Shown piece after piece: positions 26,951-37,770 of a DNA stretch of 64,000 nt. Below the pieces are notes generated by a model. That model had not been told where the DNA came from and did no database searches. It saw nothing but the letters and a program-made list of their open reading frames with translations. This DNA comes from Granulosicoccus sp. (lineage in GTDB: Bacteria; Pseudomonadota; Gammaproteobacteria; Granulosicoccales; Granulosicoccaceae). Position 1 is the stretch's first letter. Each line of letters begins with the position of its first letter. The translations under genes and the position numbers were made by a program. Location of the stretch: assembly GCA_020627685.1 (NCBI GenBank), contig JAHDGK010000001.1:175741-239740 (forward strand), written 5' to 3'.

Positions 26951-28527
26951 GGCTGCTGATCACGCGTTTGTGTGTTGTTTTCGTCCTTGCCGCGATCGGA
27001 TCCTGTATTGTTTTTGTTCCCGGCTTTCTTCCTTCGCCGTTGTTTCGCGCGCTCAAGCGCATCAGCAATTGGCGCTTTATCTGCTGTGAGCAGCTGTTTG
27101 GCAGCCTCGCGTTTCTTTGCCCTCAGTTCTCTGCGTTGCTGCTGTCTTTGTTCACGCAAATGAAAACGCGATTCCGCGACCTGCGCCAACGTCTCTTGTC
27201 GACGCTGTTCTTTTATGTGTCCTTTTAGAAATCTGAATGAATGGGTTAGCGGGATATTTGATGGACACACCAAGTCGCAGCAGCCGCATTCAATGCAAGA
27301 GTTAATGCCTGTTATCTCTGCCCGCTTGGTGTTTTCGTTAACAGAATATTGAAATAGCTGCTGAGGGAGTAAGTCTACAGGGCAAATGTCGCTACAGGCA
27401 CTGCATCCAATGCATGCCATCTGTGTTGCTGCCGTTCTTGTTTCTTCAACAATGATGCTGTTTGTTGTGGCAGTGACAGGTACAGTCAGGTCATTAATGA
27501 TAAAGCCGCTGAGTGGTCCGCCGATGCGAATGCAAGCGTTGCTAATGTTGTGATGGTTGTTAGTTTGCTTCAAGACATCGGCGATAGATGTTCCAAATCG
27601 AACACGTACGTTTGTAGGGTTAGGCGCTAAGTCACCCGCAATGGTGACGATGCGGGATATTAGCGGGTATCCTTGTCGAGCCTCGTCAATAGCCAGTGCT
27701 GTAGATACATTAATGCAAACAATGCCGTGCTTAGCTGGATAACTACCTTCTGGGATGCGTGTTTGCGTAAGTCTCTCTATCAGAGGTTTTTCAGCGCCAG
27801 CTGGATAGACGGCCGGCAACAGTTTAAGCTCGAATGTTAATGTACCTTCGAAGTTGAGCATTGCATGGTTTAATGCCTTCAATGCCTGTGGTTTGTCATC
27901 TTCGATGGCGACGATACATCTAGTGCAATTTGTAAACTCAATGATGTTTTGGATTGCAGTAACAATTTTGTCCGAATCGGTCATGAGCAATGATTCATCA
28001 CAACTGATCAGTGGTTCGCATTCAACCGCATTAATGATGAGCGTCTGTATGCGATGTTCTTTATTCGATGAGCTATGTAGTTTTCTTGCTGTGCTGAAGC
28101 CAGCGCCGCCTAAGCCATGCACTCCGCAATCATGAATGCGTTCAACTGTGACTGAGTCAAGTTCTTTATGCGACTTTAATTTTTCGTGTGCATTACTTTG
28201 ATCAGTAGCAATAACGACGCAAGGCACACGAATGTCTGACGGGTGAGCAATTGGCTGTGGTGAGATTTCAACCACGGTTCCGCTAACGCTTGCGATTACA
28301 CCGCGTGCGAGTGAATCTGACAACTTAACGTGTTGACCCACAGAAACCAATGGTTGTAGCACCTCACGTTGGTAGTTCAGTAACGGTATGCGAACGGTTA
28401 CTGGAACTTGAAGAGAAGTAATATCTCCATTGTCAGGAAGGCCGGGTTTATTTCGTTTTAAAGCGATACCGCCCCTCAGGCTATCTACTGGAGAAGGTCG
28501 TAGAAATTGTAGTATGCCGTTTATCAT
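26947..28527 (-). CDS. rnfC: Electron transport complex subunit RnfC
   Basis: 526 residues. This peripheral subunit binds NADH and FMN ([16 protein letters not shown], about residues 134-149) and carries two 4Fe-4S clusters: [14 protein letters not shown] and [14 protein letters not shown] (about 375-430). The C-terminal 90 residues form a charged Gln/Arg/Lys/Ala-rich helical tail with many EQRRQ- and [11 protein letters not shown]-like stretches. Such variable tails are common in gammaproteobacterial RnfC. It is coupled by four-base overlaps to rnfB and rnfD. Confidence 0.96.
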   Translation of the reverse strand: MINGILQFLRPSPVDSLRGGIALKRNKPGLPDNGDITSLQVPVTVRIPLLNYQREVLQPLVSVGQHVKLSDSLARGVIASVSGTVVEISPQPIAHPSDIRVPCVVIATDQSNAHEKLKSHKELDSVTVERIHDCGVHGLGGAGFSTARKLHSSSNKEHRIQTLIINAVECEPLISCDESLLMTDSDKIVTAIQNIIEFTNCTRCIVAIEDDKPQALKALNHAMLNFEGTLTFELKLLPAVYPAGAEKPLIERLTQTRIPEGSYPAKHGIVCINVSTALAIDEARQGYPLISRIVTIAGDLAPNPTNVRVRFGTSIADVLKQTNNHHNISNACIRIGGPLSGFIINDLTVPVTATTNSIIVEETRTAATQMACIGCSACSDICPVDLLPQQLFQYSVNENTKRAEITGINSCIECGCCDLVCPSNIPLTHSFRFLKGHIKEQRRQETLAQVAESRFHLREQRQQQRRELRAKKREAAKQLLTADKAPIADALERAKQRRRKKAGNKNNTGSDRGKDENNTQTRDQQP

Positions 28528-29099
28528 GACGGCTTCGGCCAGTTCCAGCGCTGGAGAGGCGTCTCGACCTCAACTAGATCGATGCAATCCACTGGGCAGG
28601 GAGGAATACAGAGCTCGCATCCAGTGCAATGGTCTTCTATCACTGTATGCATCAAGCGCGAAGCCCCAACAATGGCATCGACCGGGCAGGCGAGAATGCA
28701 AAGAGTGCAGCCAATGCAATCTGATTCCACTATTCGCGCAATTTGTGGAGGCTTGTTTTCGCCCCGCTCAGTGTCCAGGGCGATGACCTCTTTACCCAGA
28801 TACTCAGCCAATTCCTGTATGAGCTGCTCCCCGCCGGGCGGACACTGATTGATAGCAACATCGTCTTTAATAATGGCCGTTGCATAGGGTCTGCATCCGG
28901 GATAACCACATTGTGCACATTGTGTTTGGGGCAGTTTCTGGTTTACGGATTCTATGAGCTTATCGATACTCTCAGTGGAATCAGCGTCTGCGTTGTCTGT
29001 ATCCGGTGTTGAGGTTTTAGGGTTTGATAGTCGTGAAAGTGCGGCGCCTGCCAACGCTGCAGCCAACACCAAAATAAGTATGACGAAAAGACTACTCAC
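28524..29099 (-). CDS. rnfB: Electron transport complex subunit RnfB (ferredoxin-type)
   Basis: 191 residues. An N-terminal membrane helix is followed by the Fe-S motif [13 protein letters not shown] (about 61-73) and two 4Fe-4S ferredoxin motifs, [14 protein letters not shown] and [14 protein letters not shown] (about 125-170). RnfB is the entry point for electrons from ferredoxin. All cluster cysteines are in place. It overlaps both rnfA and rnfC by four bases. Confidence 0.96.
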   Translation of the reverse strand: MSSLFVILILVLAAALAGAALSRLSNPKTSTPDTDNADADSTESIDKLIESVNQKLPQTQCAQCGYPGCRPYATAIIKDDVAINQCPPGGEQLIQELAEYLGKEVIALDTERGENKPPQIARIVESDCIGCTLCILACPVDAIVGASRLMHTVIEDHCTGCELCIPPCPVDCIDLVEVETPLQRWNWPKPS

Positions 29100-29677
29100 T
29101 GTTGCCCTAAGCCGCTAAAGCCCATAAACGCCAAGGACATAATGCCCGCGCTAATTAGAGCGATCGAGCTTCCTTTGAAGGCAACAGGAACATCGCTTAA
29201 TTCGAGCCGTTCGCGCATCAACGAAAAAATAATAAGCACGAATGTGAAGCCAATGGCTGCGCCGAACCCATGCAGCATTGCTTCCATAAAGCTATGTTGT
29301 TGATTGACGCTGAGTAAAGCTACGCCCAGTACTGCACAATTGGTAGTGATCAGTGGTAGATAAAGTCCAAGCACTCTATGGAGTAGCGGGCTTTGCCGTC
29401 TTATCACGATTTCAGTAAATTGCACGACAATCGCAATGACCAGAATGAAGCTAAGCGTTCTTAAATATTGCAGATCAAAGGGTTGTAACAGCCACTCGTT
29501 GACAAGATAGCTAATGGATGAAGCCAGGCTTAAAACAAAAGTGGTGGCGATGCCCATGCCGATTGCGGAGTCAACTCTTCTAGAGACTCCCATGAATGGG
29601 CATAGACCGAGGAACTGTACTAGTACGAAATTGTTAACCAGTACAGTTCCAATCAGTATTAATGCAACATCACGCAC
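29096..29677 (-). CDS. rnfA: Electron transport complex subunit RnfA
   Basis: 193 residues, the standard length, six membrane helices. The opening [29 protein letters not shown] has the conserved Cys that, with RnfE, binds the iron centre in the membrane. The start is a GTG at 29677, only 13 bases after the metG stop, so the rnf operon is probably read from the metG promoter or from one inside metG. Confidence 0.96.
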   Translation of the reverse strand: MRDVALILIGTVLVNNFVLVQFLGLCPFMGVSRRVDSAIGMGIATTFVLSLASSISYLVNEWLLQPFDLQYLRTLSFILVIAIVVQFTEIVIRRQSPLLHRVLGLYLPLITTNCAVLGVALLSVNQQHSFMEAMLHGFGAAIGFTFVLIIFSLMRERLELSDVPVAFKGSSIALISAGIMSLAFMGFSGLGQQ

Positions 29678-29690
29678 GCGCCAAGTTTAA

Positions 29691-31718
29691 CTATTTCACC
29701 CGCATGCCGGGTTCAGCACCGTCATCCGGTGTCAGTATGAAAATGTCAGACCCACCGGGCCCCGCGGCTAGCACCATGCCGCTTGAGACACCAAAACGCA
29801 TCTTGCGCGGTTTCAAGTTTGCAACCATGACGGTTCTTCTACCAATCAATGATTCCGGCGTGTAGGCGGCTTTGATGCCTGCGAATACGGTTCTGGTTTC
29901 TATGCCTATATCCAGAGTGAGTTGTACAAGCTTGTCTGCGCCATCAACTTTCTGCGCATCGGTAATAATCGCAACACGTAAGTCGACTTTGTTGAAATCA
30001 TCGATCTCGATTTCGGGCTTTATTGCTTCAACACTACTGTTGGCGTTTGCAATGGCCTGAGCGTTAGTCTGTTCACTACTGCCTTTAGTTTCTTCCAGAA
30101 TCTTTTCTATTTGAGAGCTTTCAACCCTTGTCATCATTGGTTTGAACTTGTTGATGGGGTGATCGCATAGCGGTGTCTCAAGGGAGGCGAGGCTTAAAGA
30201 TGTATTCAGAAATTCTTCAGTCTGTCGCGCCAGCTCCGGGAGAACGGGGCTTAAGTAAGTCACGATGATGCGAAAATAATTGAGTCCGACTGTACAAATT
30301 TGTTGTACTTCCGTTAACGCGTTTTCATCCTTAATTTTCACCCATGGCTCTGCATCGTTGATGTAGGTGTTGGCATGCTCTGCGAGTAACATTATTTCGC
30401 GCATAGCTTTGCCATATTCACGTTGTTCGTAGTACTGCATGATCATCTGCTGCGCACTCGTGAATTGTGTGTAGTCGTTCTGAAGATGTTCCGGGTATTC
30501 TGCCGCAAGTTTTCCGTCAAACTTCTTGCTGATAAACCCTGCGCATCGACTTGCAATATTGACAACCTTACCAACGAGATCTGCATTCACTCGGGTAATA
30601 AAGTCATCGAAATTCATATTCAAATCGACAACACTTCCGGACAACTTGGAGGCGTAGTAGTACCTTAGGTATTCAGGCTTTAGATGTTTAAGCCACGTTT
30701 CAATCGTGATAGAGGTACCACGGGACTTCGACATTTTTAAATTGTCGATGGTTAGAAAACCATGAGCGAAGACACCGGTCGGTTTTCTAAAATTAGCGCC
30801 TTCCAGCATTGCCGGCCAGAAGAGGCAATGAAAGTTGATGATGTCTTTGCCGATGAAGTGATAAACCTCAACGTCAGAGTCAGGTTTCCAGCTCACTTCC
30901 CAATCTTCACCAGTACGCTGGCACAGGTGTTTATGGCTGGCGATATAGGCGATAGGTGCATCCAACCACACGTAAAAATATTTACCTGGAGCATCTGGGA
31001 TTTCAAATCCGAAGTAGGGTGCGTTTCTGGAAATGTCCCAGTCTTGTAAGCCGCTTTCTAGCCACTCCTTTAATTTGTTGGCAACTTCAGGTTGAAGCGA
31101 TCCGCTATCGGTCCATTCCTTTAGCATGTCGCCGAATGTGCTTAGCGCAAAAAAGTACTGCTCCGAGTCCCGAAGCTCCGGTGTTGTTCCGGAGACCTGT
31201 GAGATGGGTTCTTTCAGTGCGGTTGCATCATACGTCGCACTGCAATTCTCGCAATTATCGCCATATTGATCAGCTGTTCCGCAGTTCGGGCATATACCTT
31301 TGACATAGCGGTCGGGCAGGAACATTTGCTTTTCACTGTCGTAAAGCTGCTTTATGGTCCTTTTAATAATATGGCCAGCTTCCTCTAGTCGCTTGTAAAT
31401 CAGGGTAGCCATCTCCCTGTTTTCGTCGGAGTGCGTTGTGTGGAAGTTGTCCGGAGAAAGCAGAAAGCCCGCTATGTCTCGTTCGTGCTCGGTTTTAACC
31501 CGCGCGATGAGTTCTTCGGGCGTGACCCCTTCCGCTTCGGCCTTCAGCATGATGGGTGTGCCGTGCGCATCGTCTGCCCACACCCACTGGCAGTCGTTGC
31601 CCATCAGGCGTTGATATCGGACCCAGATATCGGTCTGGATATATTCCAACATGTGTCCAATATGGAGGGCACCATTGGCGTATGGGAGGGCGCTTGTGAC
31701 CAGTATACGGCGGCTCAT
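29691..31718 (-). CDS. metG: Methionyl-tRNA synthetase
   Basis: 675 residues, the long dimeric form. HIGH is in [15 protein letters not shown] (about 10-24); KMSKS in [10 protein letters not shown] (about 333). Zinc-binding cysteines lie in [19 protein letters not shown]-terminal tRNA-binding (Trbp111-like) domain covers about residues 575-675. It charges tRNA-Met for initiation and elongation. It is divergent from mrp, the usual arrangement in gammaproteobacteria, with 139 bases between, and it heads the rnf genes. Confidence 0.97.
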   Translation of the reverse strand: MSRRILVTSALPYANGALHIGHMLEYIQTDIWVRYQRLMGNDCQWVWADDAHGTPIMLKAEAEGVTPEELIARVKTEHERDIAGFLLSPDNFHTTHSDENREMATLIYKRLEEAGHIIKRTIKQLYDSEKQMFLPDRYVKGICPNCGTADQYGDNCENCSATYDATALKEPISQVSGTTPELRDSEQYFFALSTFGDMLKEWTDSGSLQPEVANKLKEWLESGLQDWDISRNAPYFGFEIPDAPGKYFYVWLDAPIAYIASHKHLCQRTGEDWEVSWKPDSDVEVYHFIGKDIINFHCLFWPAMLEGANFRKPTGVFAHGFLTIDNLKMSKSRGTSITIETWLKHLKPEYLRYYYASKLSGSVVDLNMNFDDFITRVNADLVGKVVNIASRCAGFISKKFDGKLAAEYPEHLQNDYTQFTSAQQMIMQYYEQREYGKAMREIMLLAEHANTYINDAEPWVKIKDENALTEVQQICTVGLNYFRIIVTYLSPVLPELARQTEEFLNTSLSLASLETPLCDHPINKFKPMMTRVESSQIEKILEETKGSSEQTNAQAIANANSSVEAIKPEIEIDDFNKVDLRVAIITDAQKVDGADKLVQLTLDIGIETRTVFAGIKAAYTPESLIGRRTVMVANLKPRKMRFGVSSGMVLAAGPGGSDIFILTPDDGAEPGMRVK

Positions 31719-31857
31719 CAGGTATTTACTTGTGTCATTGGGTGAGTGCGCGAAACGAGGGGTTCCGTGCGTTGCGCATGCGTGTATAGTTGCGGGTTGC
31801 TTGATAGTTTAACAGTACAGTACACACAGTCCATCTAAGTAGGAGCGTTGCAGTCGG

Positions 31858-32949
31858 ATGTCTGAAGTTTCGCGCGAAAAAATTGAGCTGGCCCTCGATA
31901 AAGTCACGGATCCGCACCTGAATACCAGCCTGTTGGCGGCAAAGGTTCTTCAGGATGTGGAGATAGACGGTACATCGGTGAGCTTTACGTTGTGCATGCC
32001 ATATCCATGTGCTCACTGGGCCTCATCTTTGAAGGAAATGGTGTCAGCGGCGCTATCTGAGCATGCTGGTATATCCGGCGCATCGATAACCGTCACCCAT
32101 AAAATTATTCCTCACTCCGTGCAACAGGGTGTAAAACGCCTTGAAAACGTCAAGAACATTATCGCCGTTGCTTCGGGTAAAGGGGGGGTCGGCAAATCAA
32201 CGACGTCTGTAAATTTGGCCCTGGCGCTTGCCTCTGAGGGTGCAACGGTTGGCTTGCTCGACGCCGATATCTACGGTCCGAGCCAGCCGCGAATGATGGG
32301 GCTTTCAGGCCAGCCGGAATCCACCGATGGCAAAAGTCTTGAGCCCATGGAAAATTATGGTGTGCAGACCATGTCCATTGGGTTTCTCATTGATGAGGAA
32401 ACGCCAATGATTTGGCGAGGGCCTATGGTGACTCAAGCGCTAGAGCAGTTATTAAATGACACTAACTGGCGCGATCTCGATTACCTGATTATCGACTTGC
32501 CCCCCGGAACGGGCGACACGCAGTTAACGCTAGCTCAAAAGGTGCCTGTCAGTGGCGCCGTTATCGTCACCACGCCACAAGATATCGCTCTGCTTGATGC
32601 GCGTAAGGGTCTCAAGATGTTTGAGAAAGTCGAGGTGCCTATCCTGGGCATCGTTGAGAATATGTCGACACACGTCTGCAGTCAGTGTGGGCACGAAGAG
32701 CATATTTTCGGCGAAGGTGGCGGTCAGACAATGGCCACAGAGGCGGGCATTGACTTATTGGGCTCGTTGCCTTTGGAGATGGGCATCCGTTTACAGGCAG
32801 ATAGCGGAAAACCCACAGTCGTGGCAGAGCCCAATGGTCGAACCGCAGAAGCCTATCGAGAGATTGGTCGTCGAGCAGCAGCGCGCTTATCGCGACAGGC
32901 TAAAGACTATTCCGCTAAATTTCCAAACATTGTGATTCAGAACACGTGA
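31858..32949 (+). CDS. apbC: Iron-sulfur cluster carrier ATPase Mrp/ApbC
   Basis: 363 residues. An N-terminal MIP18/DUF59 domain (about 8-85) is followed by a P-loop ATPase with the deviant Walker [10 protein letters not shown] (about 106-114). The CxxC pair CSQCG near residue 280 holds the transferable 4Fe-4S cluster. It loads Fe-S clusters on apo-proteins. AGGAG about 12 bases upstream of the ATG serves as ribosome site. Its stop overlaps the GTG start of dcd. Confidence 0.94.
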   Translation: MSEVSREKIELALDKVTDPHLNTSLLAAKVLQDVEIDGTSVSFTLCMPYPCAHWASSLKEMVSAALSEHAGISGASITVTHKIIPHSVQQGVKRLENVKNIIAVASGKGGVGKSTTSVNLALALASEGATVGLLDADIYGPSQPRMMGLSGQPESTDGKSLEPMENYGVQTMSIGFLIDEETPMIWRGPMVTQALEQLLNDTNWRDLDYLIIDLPPGTGDTQLTLAQKVPVSGAVIVTTPQDIALLDARKGLKMFEKVEVPILGIVENMSTHVCSQCGHEEHIFGEGGGQTMATEAGIDLLGSLPLEMGIRLQADSGKPTVVAEPNGRTAEAYREIGRRAAARLSRQAKDYSAKFPNIVIQNT

Positions 32950-33515
32950 GCATTAAAGCAGACAAGTGGATCCGTCGAATGGCGGAATCCAACGGCATGA
33001 TCGAACCCTTTGAAGCTGGACAGGTGAGGGTCGATGAGAATGATCAAAGGATCGTCTCCTACGGCACATCCAGCTATGGATATGACGTCAGGTGTGCGGA
33101 CGAATTTAAGATATTCACGAATATTAATCATGCGGTGGTCGACCCCAAGCTTTTCGACCCGGACAGTTTTGTCGATATTCAATCCGATACTTGCATCATC
33201 CCACCTAATTCTTTCGCGCTGGCCCGTACCGTGGAGTATTTTCGCATTCCTCGAAATGTCCTGACGGTCTGTTTAGGCAAGAGCACATACGCACGGTGTG
33301 GAATTATCGTGAATGTGACCCCCCTTGAGCCGGAATGGGAAGGGCATGTCACTCTGGAATTTTCTAATACGACGCCATTACCGGCAAAAATTTATGCGAA
33401 CGAAGGGGTCGCGCAGATGTTGTTTTTTGAAAGCGATGAAATCTGTGAAACCTCATACGCTGACCGCGGAGGTAAGTATCAGGGTCAACGTGGCGTGACG
33501 CTACCTCGAACGTAA
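32946..33515 (+). CDS. dcd: dCTP deaminase
   Basis: 189 residues, the usual size for the dUTP-producing enzyme. It deaminates dCTP to dUTP for thymidylate synthesis. Conserved blocks are [18 protein letters not shown], the active-site stretch [25 protein letters not shown] with catalytic Glu, and [12 protein letters not shown] at the C-terminus. The GTG at 32946 overlaps the apbC stop, so the two are coupled; the apbC-dcd pair is common in gammaproteobacteria. Confidence 0.96.
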   Translation: MSIKADKWIRRMAESNGMIEPFEAGQVRVDENDQRIVSYGTSSYGYDVRCADEFKIFTNINHAVVDPKLFDPDSFVDIQSDTCIIPPNSFALARTVEYFRIPRNVLTVCLGKSTYARCGIIVNVTPLEPEWEGHVTLEFSNTTPLPAKIYANEGVAQMLFFESDEICETSYADRGGKYQGQRGVTLPRT

Positions 33516-33577
33516 TCAATTTGCCTCTTTGGCTTTTTTTTGAAAAAATCGGTACAGTTAATTTTATGAGCACCGAC

Positions 33578-34054
33578 ATGATTGACAGCGATGGCTTTCG
33601 AGCAAATGTCGGCATCATACTGAGCAACAGTAATGGGCAGGTCTTTTGGGCGCGCAGGATTGGCCAGGACGCTTGGCAGTTCCCGCAAGGCGGTATCGAT
33701 CAAAGTGAATCCCCGGAAGAGGCGATGTACCGCGAACTGATGGAAGAGACAGGTCTCTCGCCAGGTGATGTTGATGTTTTGGGATGTACGCGTGAGTGGC
33801 TTCGCTATCGCTTGCCCAAGCGTTACGTCCGTCGTAATCAAACCCCTGTGTGCATTGGCCAGAAACAGATCTGGTACATGCTGAGAATGCTGGGGAATGA
33901 GTCCGCAGTTGATCTGGCTAGTAGTCCAAAACCCGAGTTCGATCACTGGCGATGGGTGGATTACTGGGAGCCGTCTAAAAAGGTTATTTTCTTCAAGCGC
34001 AAAGTCTACAAGCGCGCCTTGGCAGAACTGGAACCCTTGCTTATCAACGCTTGA
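33578..34054 (+). CDS. rppH: RNA pyrophosphohydrolase (Nudix)
   Basis: 158 residues from the ATG at 33578, which gives [15 protein letters not shown], the same start as E. coli RppH, with a GAG 7 bases upstream. An ATG at 33566 would add four residues. The Nudix box [23 protein letters not shown] fits GX5EX7REUXEEXGU. RppH removes pyrophosphate from the 5' end of mRNAs and so triggers decay. [13 protein letters not shown] and [11 protein letters not shown] are family blocks. It is convergent with hemJ, separated by 45 bases that contain a short hairpin. Confidence 0.94.
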   Translation: MIDSDGFRANVGIILSNSNGQVFWARRIGQDAWQFPQGGIDQSESPEEAMYRELMEETGLSPGDVDVLGCTREWLRYRLPKRYVRRNQTPVCIGQKQIWYMLRMLGNESAVDLASSPKPEFDHWRWVDYWEPSKKVIFFKRKVYKRALAELEPLLINA

Positions 34055-34099
34055 TAGCGGTGTTGCCTTGAGAGGTTACGTACGGGCAGGCGCCCGACG

Positions 34100-34528
34100 T
34101 CAATTAAAAGGTTTGACGATCACCAGGATGACGATGCCTGCCAGAAACGCCACTGGCACCTCGTTAAACCACCGGTACCAGACATGCGATCGAGTGTTTT
34201 TATCGGCTCTGAATATTTTGACAAGCTTTGCGCAGTAAAGGTGGTAGCCAAGAAGGCCTAGAACCAGCAGCAGCTTAAGCTTCATCCACCCAAGCGTTAT
34301 CAATCCGGGTAGCCAGCCAATGAGTAACCAGCTGCCGAACAGCAGTGTGAGCACAGCGCCCATGGTCGTTATGGCGAGGAGTTTCCGCTCCATGACCTTA
34401 AACGTTTCTGATTGCTCAGTGTTAGCTGCATCTGTCATCGCGTGATAAACAAACACTCTAGGTAGGTAAAACAGCCCGGCGAACCAGGTAACCATAAAAA
34501 TGACGTGAAGTGATTTAACCCACAACAT
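34100..34528 (-). CDS. hemJ: Protoporphyrinogen IX oxidase HemJ
   Basis: About 142 residues from the ATG at 34528; a GTG at 34540 would overlap the upstream gene. Four membrane helices. The conserved His and surrounding residues appear in KSLHVIFMVTWFAGLFYLPRVFVYH at the start. HemJ oxidises protoporphyrinogen IX to protoporphyrin IX, the step before HemH, and is the usual form in bacteria lacking HemG/HemY. The ATG lies one base after the stop of the TlpA-like gene, so the two are co-transcribed. Confidence 0.9.
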   Translation of the reverse strand: MLWVKSLHVIFMVTWFAGLFYLPRVFVYHAMTDAANTEQSETFKVMERKLLAITTMGAVLTLLFGSWLLIGWLPGLITLGWMKLKLLLVLGLLGYHLYCAKLVKIFRADKNTRSHVWYRWFNEVPVAFLAGIVILVIVKPFN

Positions 34529-34529
34529 G

Positions 34530-35132
34530 TTAGCCAGCACTCAGTAGTTTATCGACGGCCACCCGCAGCTCGGTCAGATCTAAAGCTCCGATGTAACGTT
34601 CCACTAATTTTCCGTTCCTATCAATCAAAAAGCTCGTGGGTGTGCCCTGTACTGACTCGAACGCTTCTACAGCCTCTCCGTTGAGATCCAGCGCCACCGG
34701 AAAGGGCAGTTGCTGCCTCTCGCTCAGTTCCAACACTTCATTAGGCGGGTCGTACGGCATGGCCACGGCAATTAATTCAAAGCCTTGTGGTGACAGTTCG
34801 CGATAGAGGTCTGCCATATGGGGCATCTCTTTCACACAAATAACACAGCTGGTTGACCAGAAATTCACCAGCGTAGGGCCATTGACCTCGTTTAACGCGA
34901 TTGTAGAGCCGCTGAGCGTATTGAAACTCAGGGTCCGCACGGAATCGCTCAGCTCAATCTTAGAGCCGCATCCGGCCAACAGGGCGCAGCAGCAGAGAGC
35001 CGTAGTTACCTTTCGTAATTTTGTGAGCCCTGCCTTGATACGGGTTGGCGTAGAAAGTGTTTCGGTTTTCAACGTGTAACTGCCGGTCCTTAGAGACGCA
35101 TTGCCAGACATATCGAGTATGGCACCAATCAT
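34530..35132 (-). CDS. TlpA-like thioredoxin-fold lipoprotein
   Basis: 200 residues from the ATG at 35132; an ATG at 35111 is also possible. The signal region is unusually long: about 40 residues precede the hydrophobic core ALCCCALLAGC (lipid Cys at 55). The redox site is FWSTSCVICVKEMPHM with a CVIC pair, and the cis-Pro loop appears as GTPTSFLIDRNGKL. Such proteins reduce or resolve periplasmic disulfides, often for cytochrome c or metal sites. Coupling to hemJ hints at a heme or cytochrome role, but this is inference. Confidence 0.82.
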   Translation of the reverse strand: MIGAILDMSGNASLRTGSYTLKTETLSTPTRIKAGLTKLRKVTTALCCCALLAGCGSKIELSDSVRTLSFNTLSGSTIALNEVNGPTLVNFWSTSCVICVKEMPHMADLYRELSPQGFELIAVAMPYDPPNEVLELSERQQLPFPVALDLNGEAVEAFESVQGTPTSFLIDRNGKLVERYIGALDLTELRVAVDKLLSAG

Positions 35133-35342
35133 ACCGAGTGTCGGAAGCTTTCGTGTAACCGGTCAGTCATTGAGTAGCCAGTAACAAAACCTAAAGGAAT
35201 TTCGTTTGCTGGCCGACATTTTTGTTGGAAGGGTGTGATCTGTGCAATTTCTCTATGAGAGATAACGCCGATTTGTTCGAATTCATAAGTTTTCAGCGCC
35301 ATACGCAGGCTGGAGACAGCAGTTAACTGGAGATCGTGTTTC

Positions 35343-35846
35343 ATGAGAAGACTATTCAGCTATTTAGTGCTGAGCCTGGGCCTGATGGCCGGTGCCGCAC
35401 AAGCCGATATGTCCAAAATCTATTTTGGCGGAGGGTTTTCCGACGGCTCAGTTGCTAACCAGTTTGGTGGCGAAAAGACGGTGGGAAATCTATCAGTCAA
35501 TCTTGGCTACCGCTTGCATAAGTACTTTGGTGTTGAGTTGGAAATGGGCTCAGCGTCTGACGATACGGGCAGCATAGTGAGCGATCCTCTGGTGACTTAT
35601 CAGGCGGCCATGCTTCGCGCAGGCTACCAGTGGAATCAGATTGGTGTTTACGTGCTGGCAGGAACTGCCGCGTTGGATATTGATTCCCAGCTTATTGATA
35701 CCGACTCGGGCAATGCTATTGGATTTGGTATCAACCTGTTTGGTAACCGTACTACCTCGTTGAATTTCCATGTGATCAACATTGACGATGGTGCTTTCAA
35801 AGCAACGACGATCGGGTTTCATCACTACTTTGGTGGCTATCGCTAA
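35343..35846 (+). CDS. Small outer-membrane beta-barrel protein
   Basis: 167 residues. A Sec signal peptide (MRRLFSYLVLSLGLMAGAAQA, cleavage about residue 21) precedes eight or so amphipathic strands of the OmpX/OmpA-barrel kind, for example IYFGGGFSDG, LSVNLGYRLHKYFGVELEMG, AAMLRAGYQWN and ATTIGFHHYFGGYR. The C-terminal residue is Arg rather than Phe, but the last strand has aromatic residues. Function unknown. It is followed 25 bases later by the Ig-repeat lipoprotein gene, probably in one transcript. Confidence 0.75.
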   Translation: MRRLFSYLVLSLGLMAGAAQADMSKIYFGGGFSDGSVANQFGGEKTVGNLSVNLGYRLHKYFGVELEMGSASDDTGSIVSDPLVTYQAAMLRAGYQWNQIGVYVLAGTAALDIDSQLIDTDSGNAIGFGINLFGNRTTSLNFHVINIDDGAFKATTIGFHHYFGGYR

Positions 35847-35871
35847 TCGGCTAATGAGAACACGGGATCTG

Positions 35872-37761
35872 ATGAAAATGGACAGAAAATTTCTCGCCAT
35901 AGTGTTTATGGCCTTCTCAGTTTTACTGAGTGCATGTGGACAGCGGCCTGATGCTGCTGGTGGCTTTGGAACTGATCCTACTGATACAGGTGGTATTAGT
36001 GTCAGAGTCATCACCAACGTAAACTCCATTACGACGGGCGGAACAGATACTGCGACCATTACGGCTTTGGTCACTGATGAAAACAATAATGCTCTAGCCG
36101 GTTCTGATGTCATCCTAACGACATCCAGTGGTGTGCTTCAGGACTTAACCACTATTTCCGATGAGAACGGGGAAGTCTCTGCGACGTTGAAATTACCCTT
36201 GGATTATCAGAACCAAAACATTGTTGTGACTGCAGAGGTCCAAGGTGTTAGATCAGCGGCTTCCTTGGCTGCTACCGGTTCTTCAATTGAAGTTAGCGGG
36301 CCTGATAACTTAGTCTCGGGTGACGAGGCAGAGTTGGTGATCAATCTGGTTGCTGGTAACGATGAGCCTATTGCTAATCATCAGATCAGTGTGGTCTCTA
36401 CCGCAGGAAACGTTATTTCGCCTACTTTTCCAATGACAGGGCCGGACGGTCGAGTCACCGTGAGCGTTGGTACTACGAATGGCGACGATGAGATTCGTAT
36501 TTCTGCGCTTAACGGGACTGTCAGTGCCGAACATGAATTTGAGGTATCTCAGGATATCCTGCGTTTTGAGGAAGGAATAGAAGATACTGAGCTGCCTGTT
36601 GCTCAAACCAACGCGATTACAGTGACATGGACCAGTCAGTCTCAGCCGGTCGTGGGTCAATCACTACTGTTTTCTACAACAGCAGGAGAGATCGTTGGAA
36701 ATTCCAGCATCGCAACTAATGCAAACGGGCAGGCAACAGTTCAGATTAGATCTAATAGTTATGGTCCAGTTAAGCTGACCGTAGAAGATGCGTCCGACTC
36801 TCGTCCAAAGACATCTGCCGATTTAGAATTTGTGGGAACTAACCCTGCAACGATTTCTTTAGACGCCTCAGTATCACGCGTTGAAGTCGGAAACACCAGC
36901 ACACTAATGGCGTCGGTAAGAGACGCACAAGGAAATCCGGTTAAGAATCAGATTGTGGACTTTTCTAGTTTGGATTTGAAGGGTGGACAAATTAGCCCGG
37001 CATCTGCAACCAGTAATTCAGAAGGTGTCGCAAGCGTTACGTTTACGGCAGGTTCCAATGCAACTGAGGCTAATGATATCTCAGTCAACGCAACTGTCAA
37101 AGGTACTGCAATTACGAACAGCATGGATTTGAGTGTGACAGAGAAAGTGTTGAACGTGACCTTGGGTACATCGAATCTGTTGACCGTTAGAAATTTTGAT
37201 ACTCAGTACGGAGTCGCCTTTGTTTCACAAGTCGCTGATGGTGGCGGTGCACCCATAGAAGATGCTGATGTTGCGTTGTCTATAACACCTGTGCGTTATT
37301 TCAAAGGAATGATGCAGGTATTTGTAGACGAGGCTGGTGAGCCTGTAGGGTGGGCAGCGAATGTAACTGCAACCTGTGAGTCGGAAGACATCAACGGAAA
37401 CCGAATTCTTGATGCCGGTGAAGATCGTAATGGCAACGGCTCACTGGACCCGCAAGATCCTGCGATACTTGCAGCGGTAGAAGACAACCAGGCCAATGCT
37501 GCGACTATTGTCGGTGGCACAGGTGCATTGACAACCGATGCAACTGGAAGTGGTTTCTTTGAATTACGTTATCCCAAGAGTCACTCATTGTGGGCCACTG
37601 TTAACGTTAACGCACATGCTGAGGCACTAGGGACCGAAGCTATTAATTCGTTTGAGAAGCGATTGAGCATTTTAGCGTCTGAAACTGATGATGTGACGGT
37701 AGCACCACCAAATCAAATTAGCCCTTACGGTACGGGCACTAGTTGTTTTGATACCGAGTAG
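35872..37761 (+). CDS. Surface lipoprotein with bacterial Ig-like (Big_1/invasin-type) repeats and calcium motif
   Basis: 629 residues from the ATG at 35872 (GGGA at 35864-35867; an ATG at 35878 is equally possible). The lipobox LLSAC puts the lipid on Cys22. Four to five Ig-like domains follow at about 45-135, 137-225, 232-322, 326-422 and 428-605, each with a version of the Big_1 pattern (VTDENNNALAGSDVILTT, ISDENGEVSATL, VRDAQGNPVKNQIVDF). Residues 507-526 form two DxNGN-type loops (DINGNRILD, DRNGNGSLD) like a dockerin or EF-hand calcium site. It is likely anchored in the outer membrane and may be adhesive. No enzyme motif is seen. Confidence 0.8.
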   Translation: MKMDRKFLAIVFMAFSVLLSACGQRPDAAGGFGTDPTDTGGISVRVITNVNSITTGGTDTATITALVTDENNNALAGSDVILTTSSGVLQDLTTISDENGEVSATLKLPLDYQNQNIVVTAEVQGVRSAASLAATGSSIEVSGPDNLVSGDEAELVINLVAGNDEPIANHQISVVSTAGNVISPTFPMTGPDGRVTVSVGTTNGDDEIRISALNGTVSAEHEFEVSQDILRFEEGIEDTELPVAQTNAITVTWTSQSQPVVGQSLLFSTTAGEIVGNSSIATNANGQATVQIRSNSYGPVKLTVEDASDSRPKTSADLEFVGTNPATISLDASVSRVEVGNTSTLMASVRDAQGNPVKNQIVDFSSLDLKGGQISPASATSNSEGVASVTFTAGSNATEANDISVNATVKGTAITNSMDLSVTEKVLNVTLGTSNLLTVRNFDTQYGVAFVSQVADGGGAPIEDADVALSITPVRYFKGMMQVFVDEAGEPVGWAANVTATCESEDINGNRILDAGEDRNGNGSLDPQDPAILAAVEDNQANAATIVGGTGALTTDATGSGFFELRYPKSHSLWATVNVNAHAEALGTEAINSFEKRLSILASETDDVTVAPPNQISPYGTGTSCFDTE

Positions 37762-37770
37762 GAGATCTGT

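Noticed and set aside
35550-36113. 187-codon minus-strand frame
   Set aside because: Antisense to the barrel and Ig-repeat genes, both of which have good signal sequences and ribosome sites.
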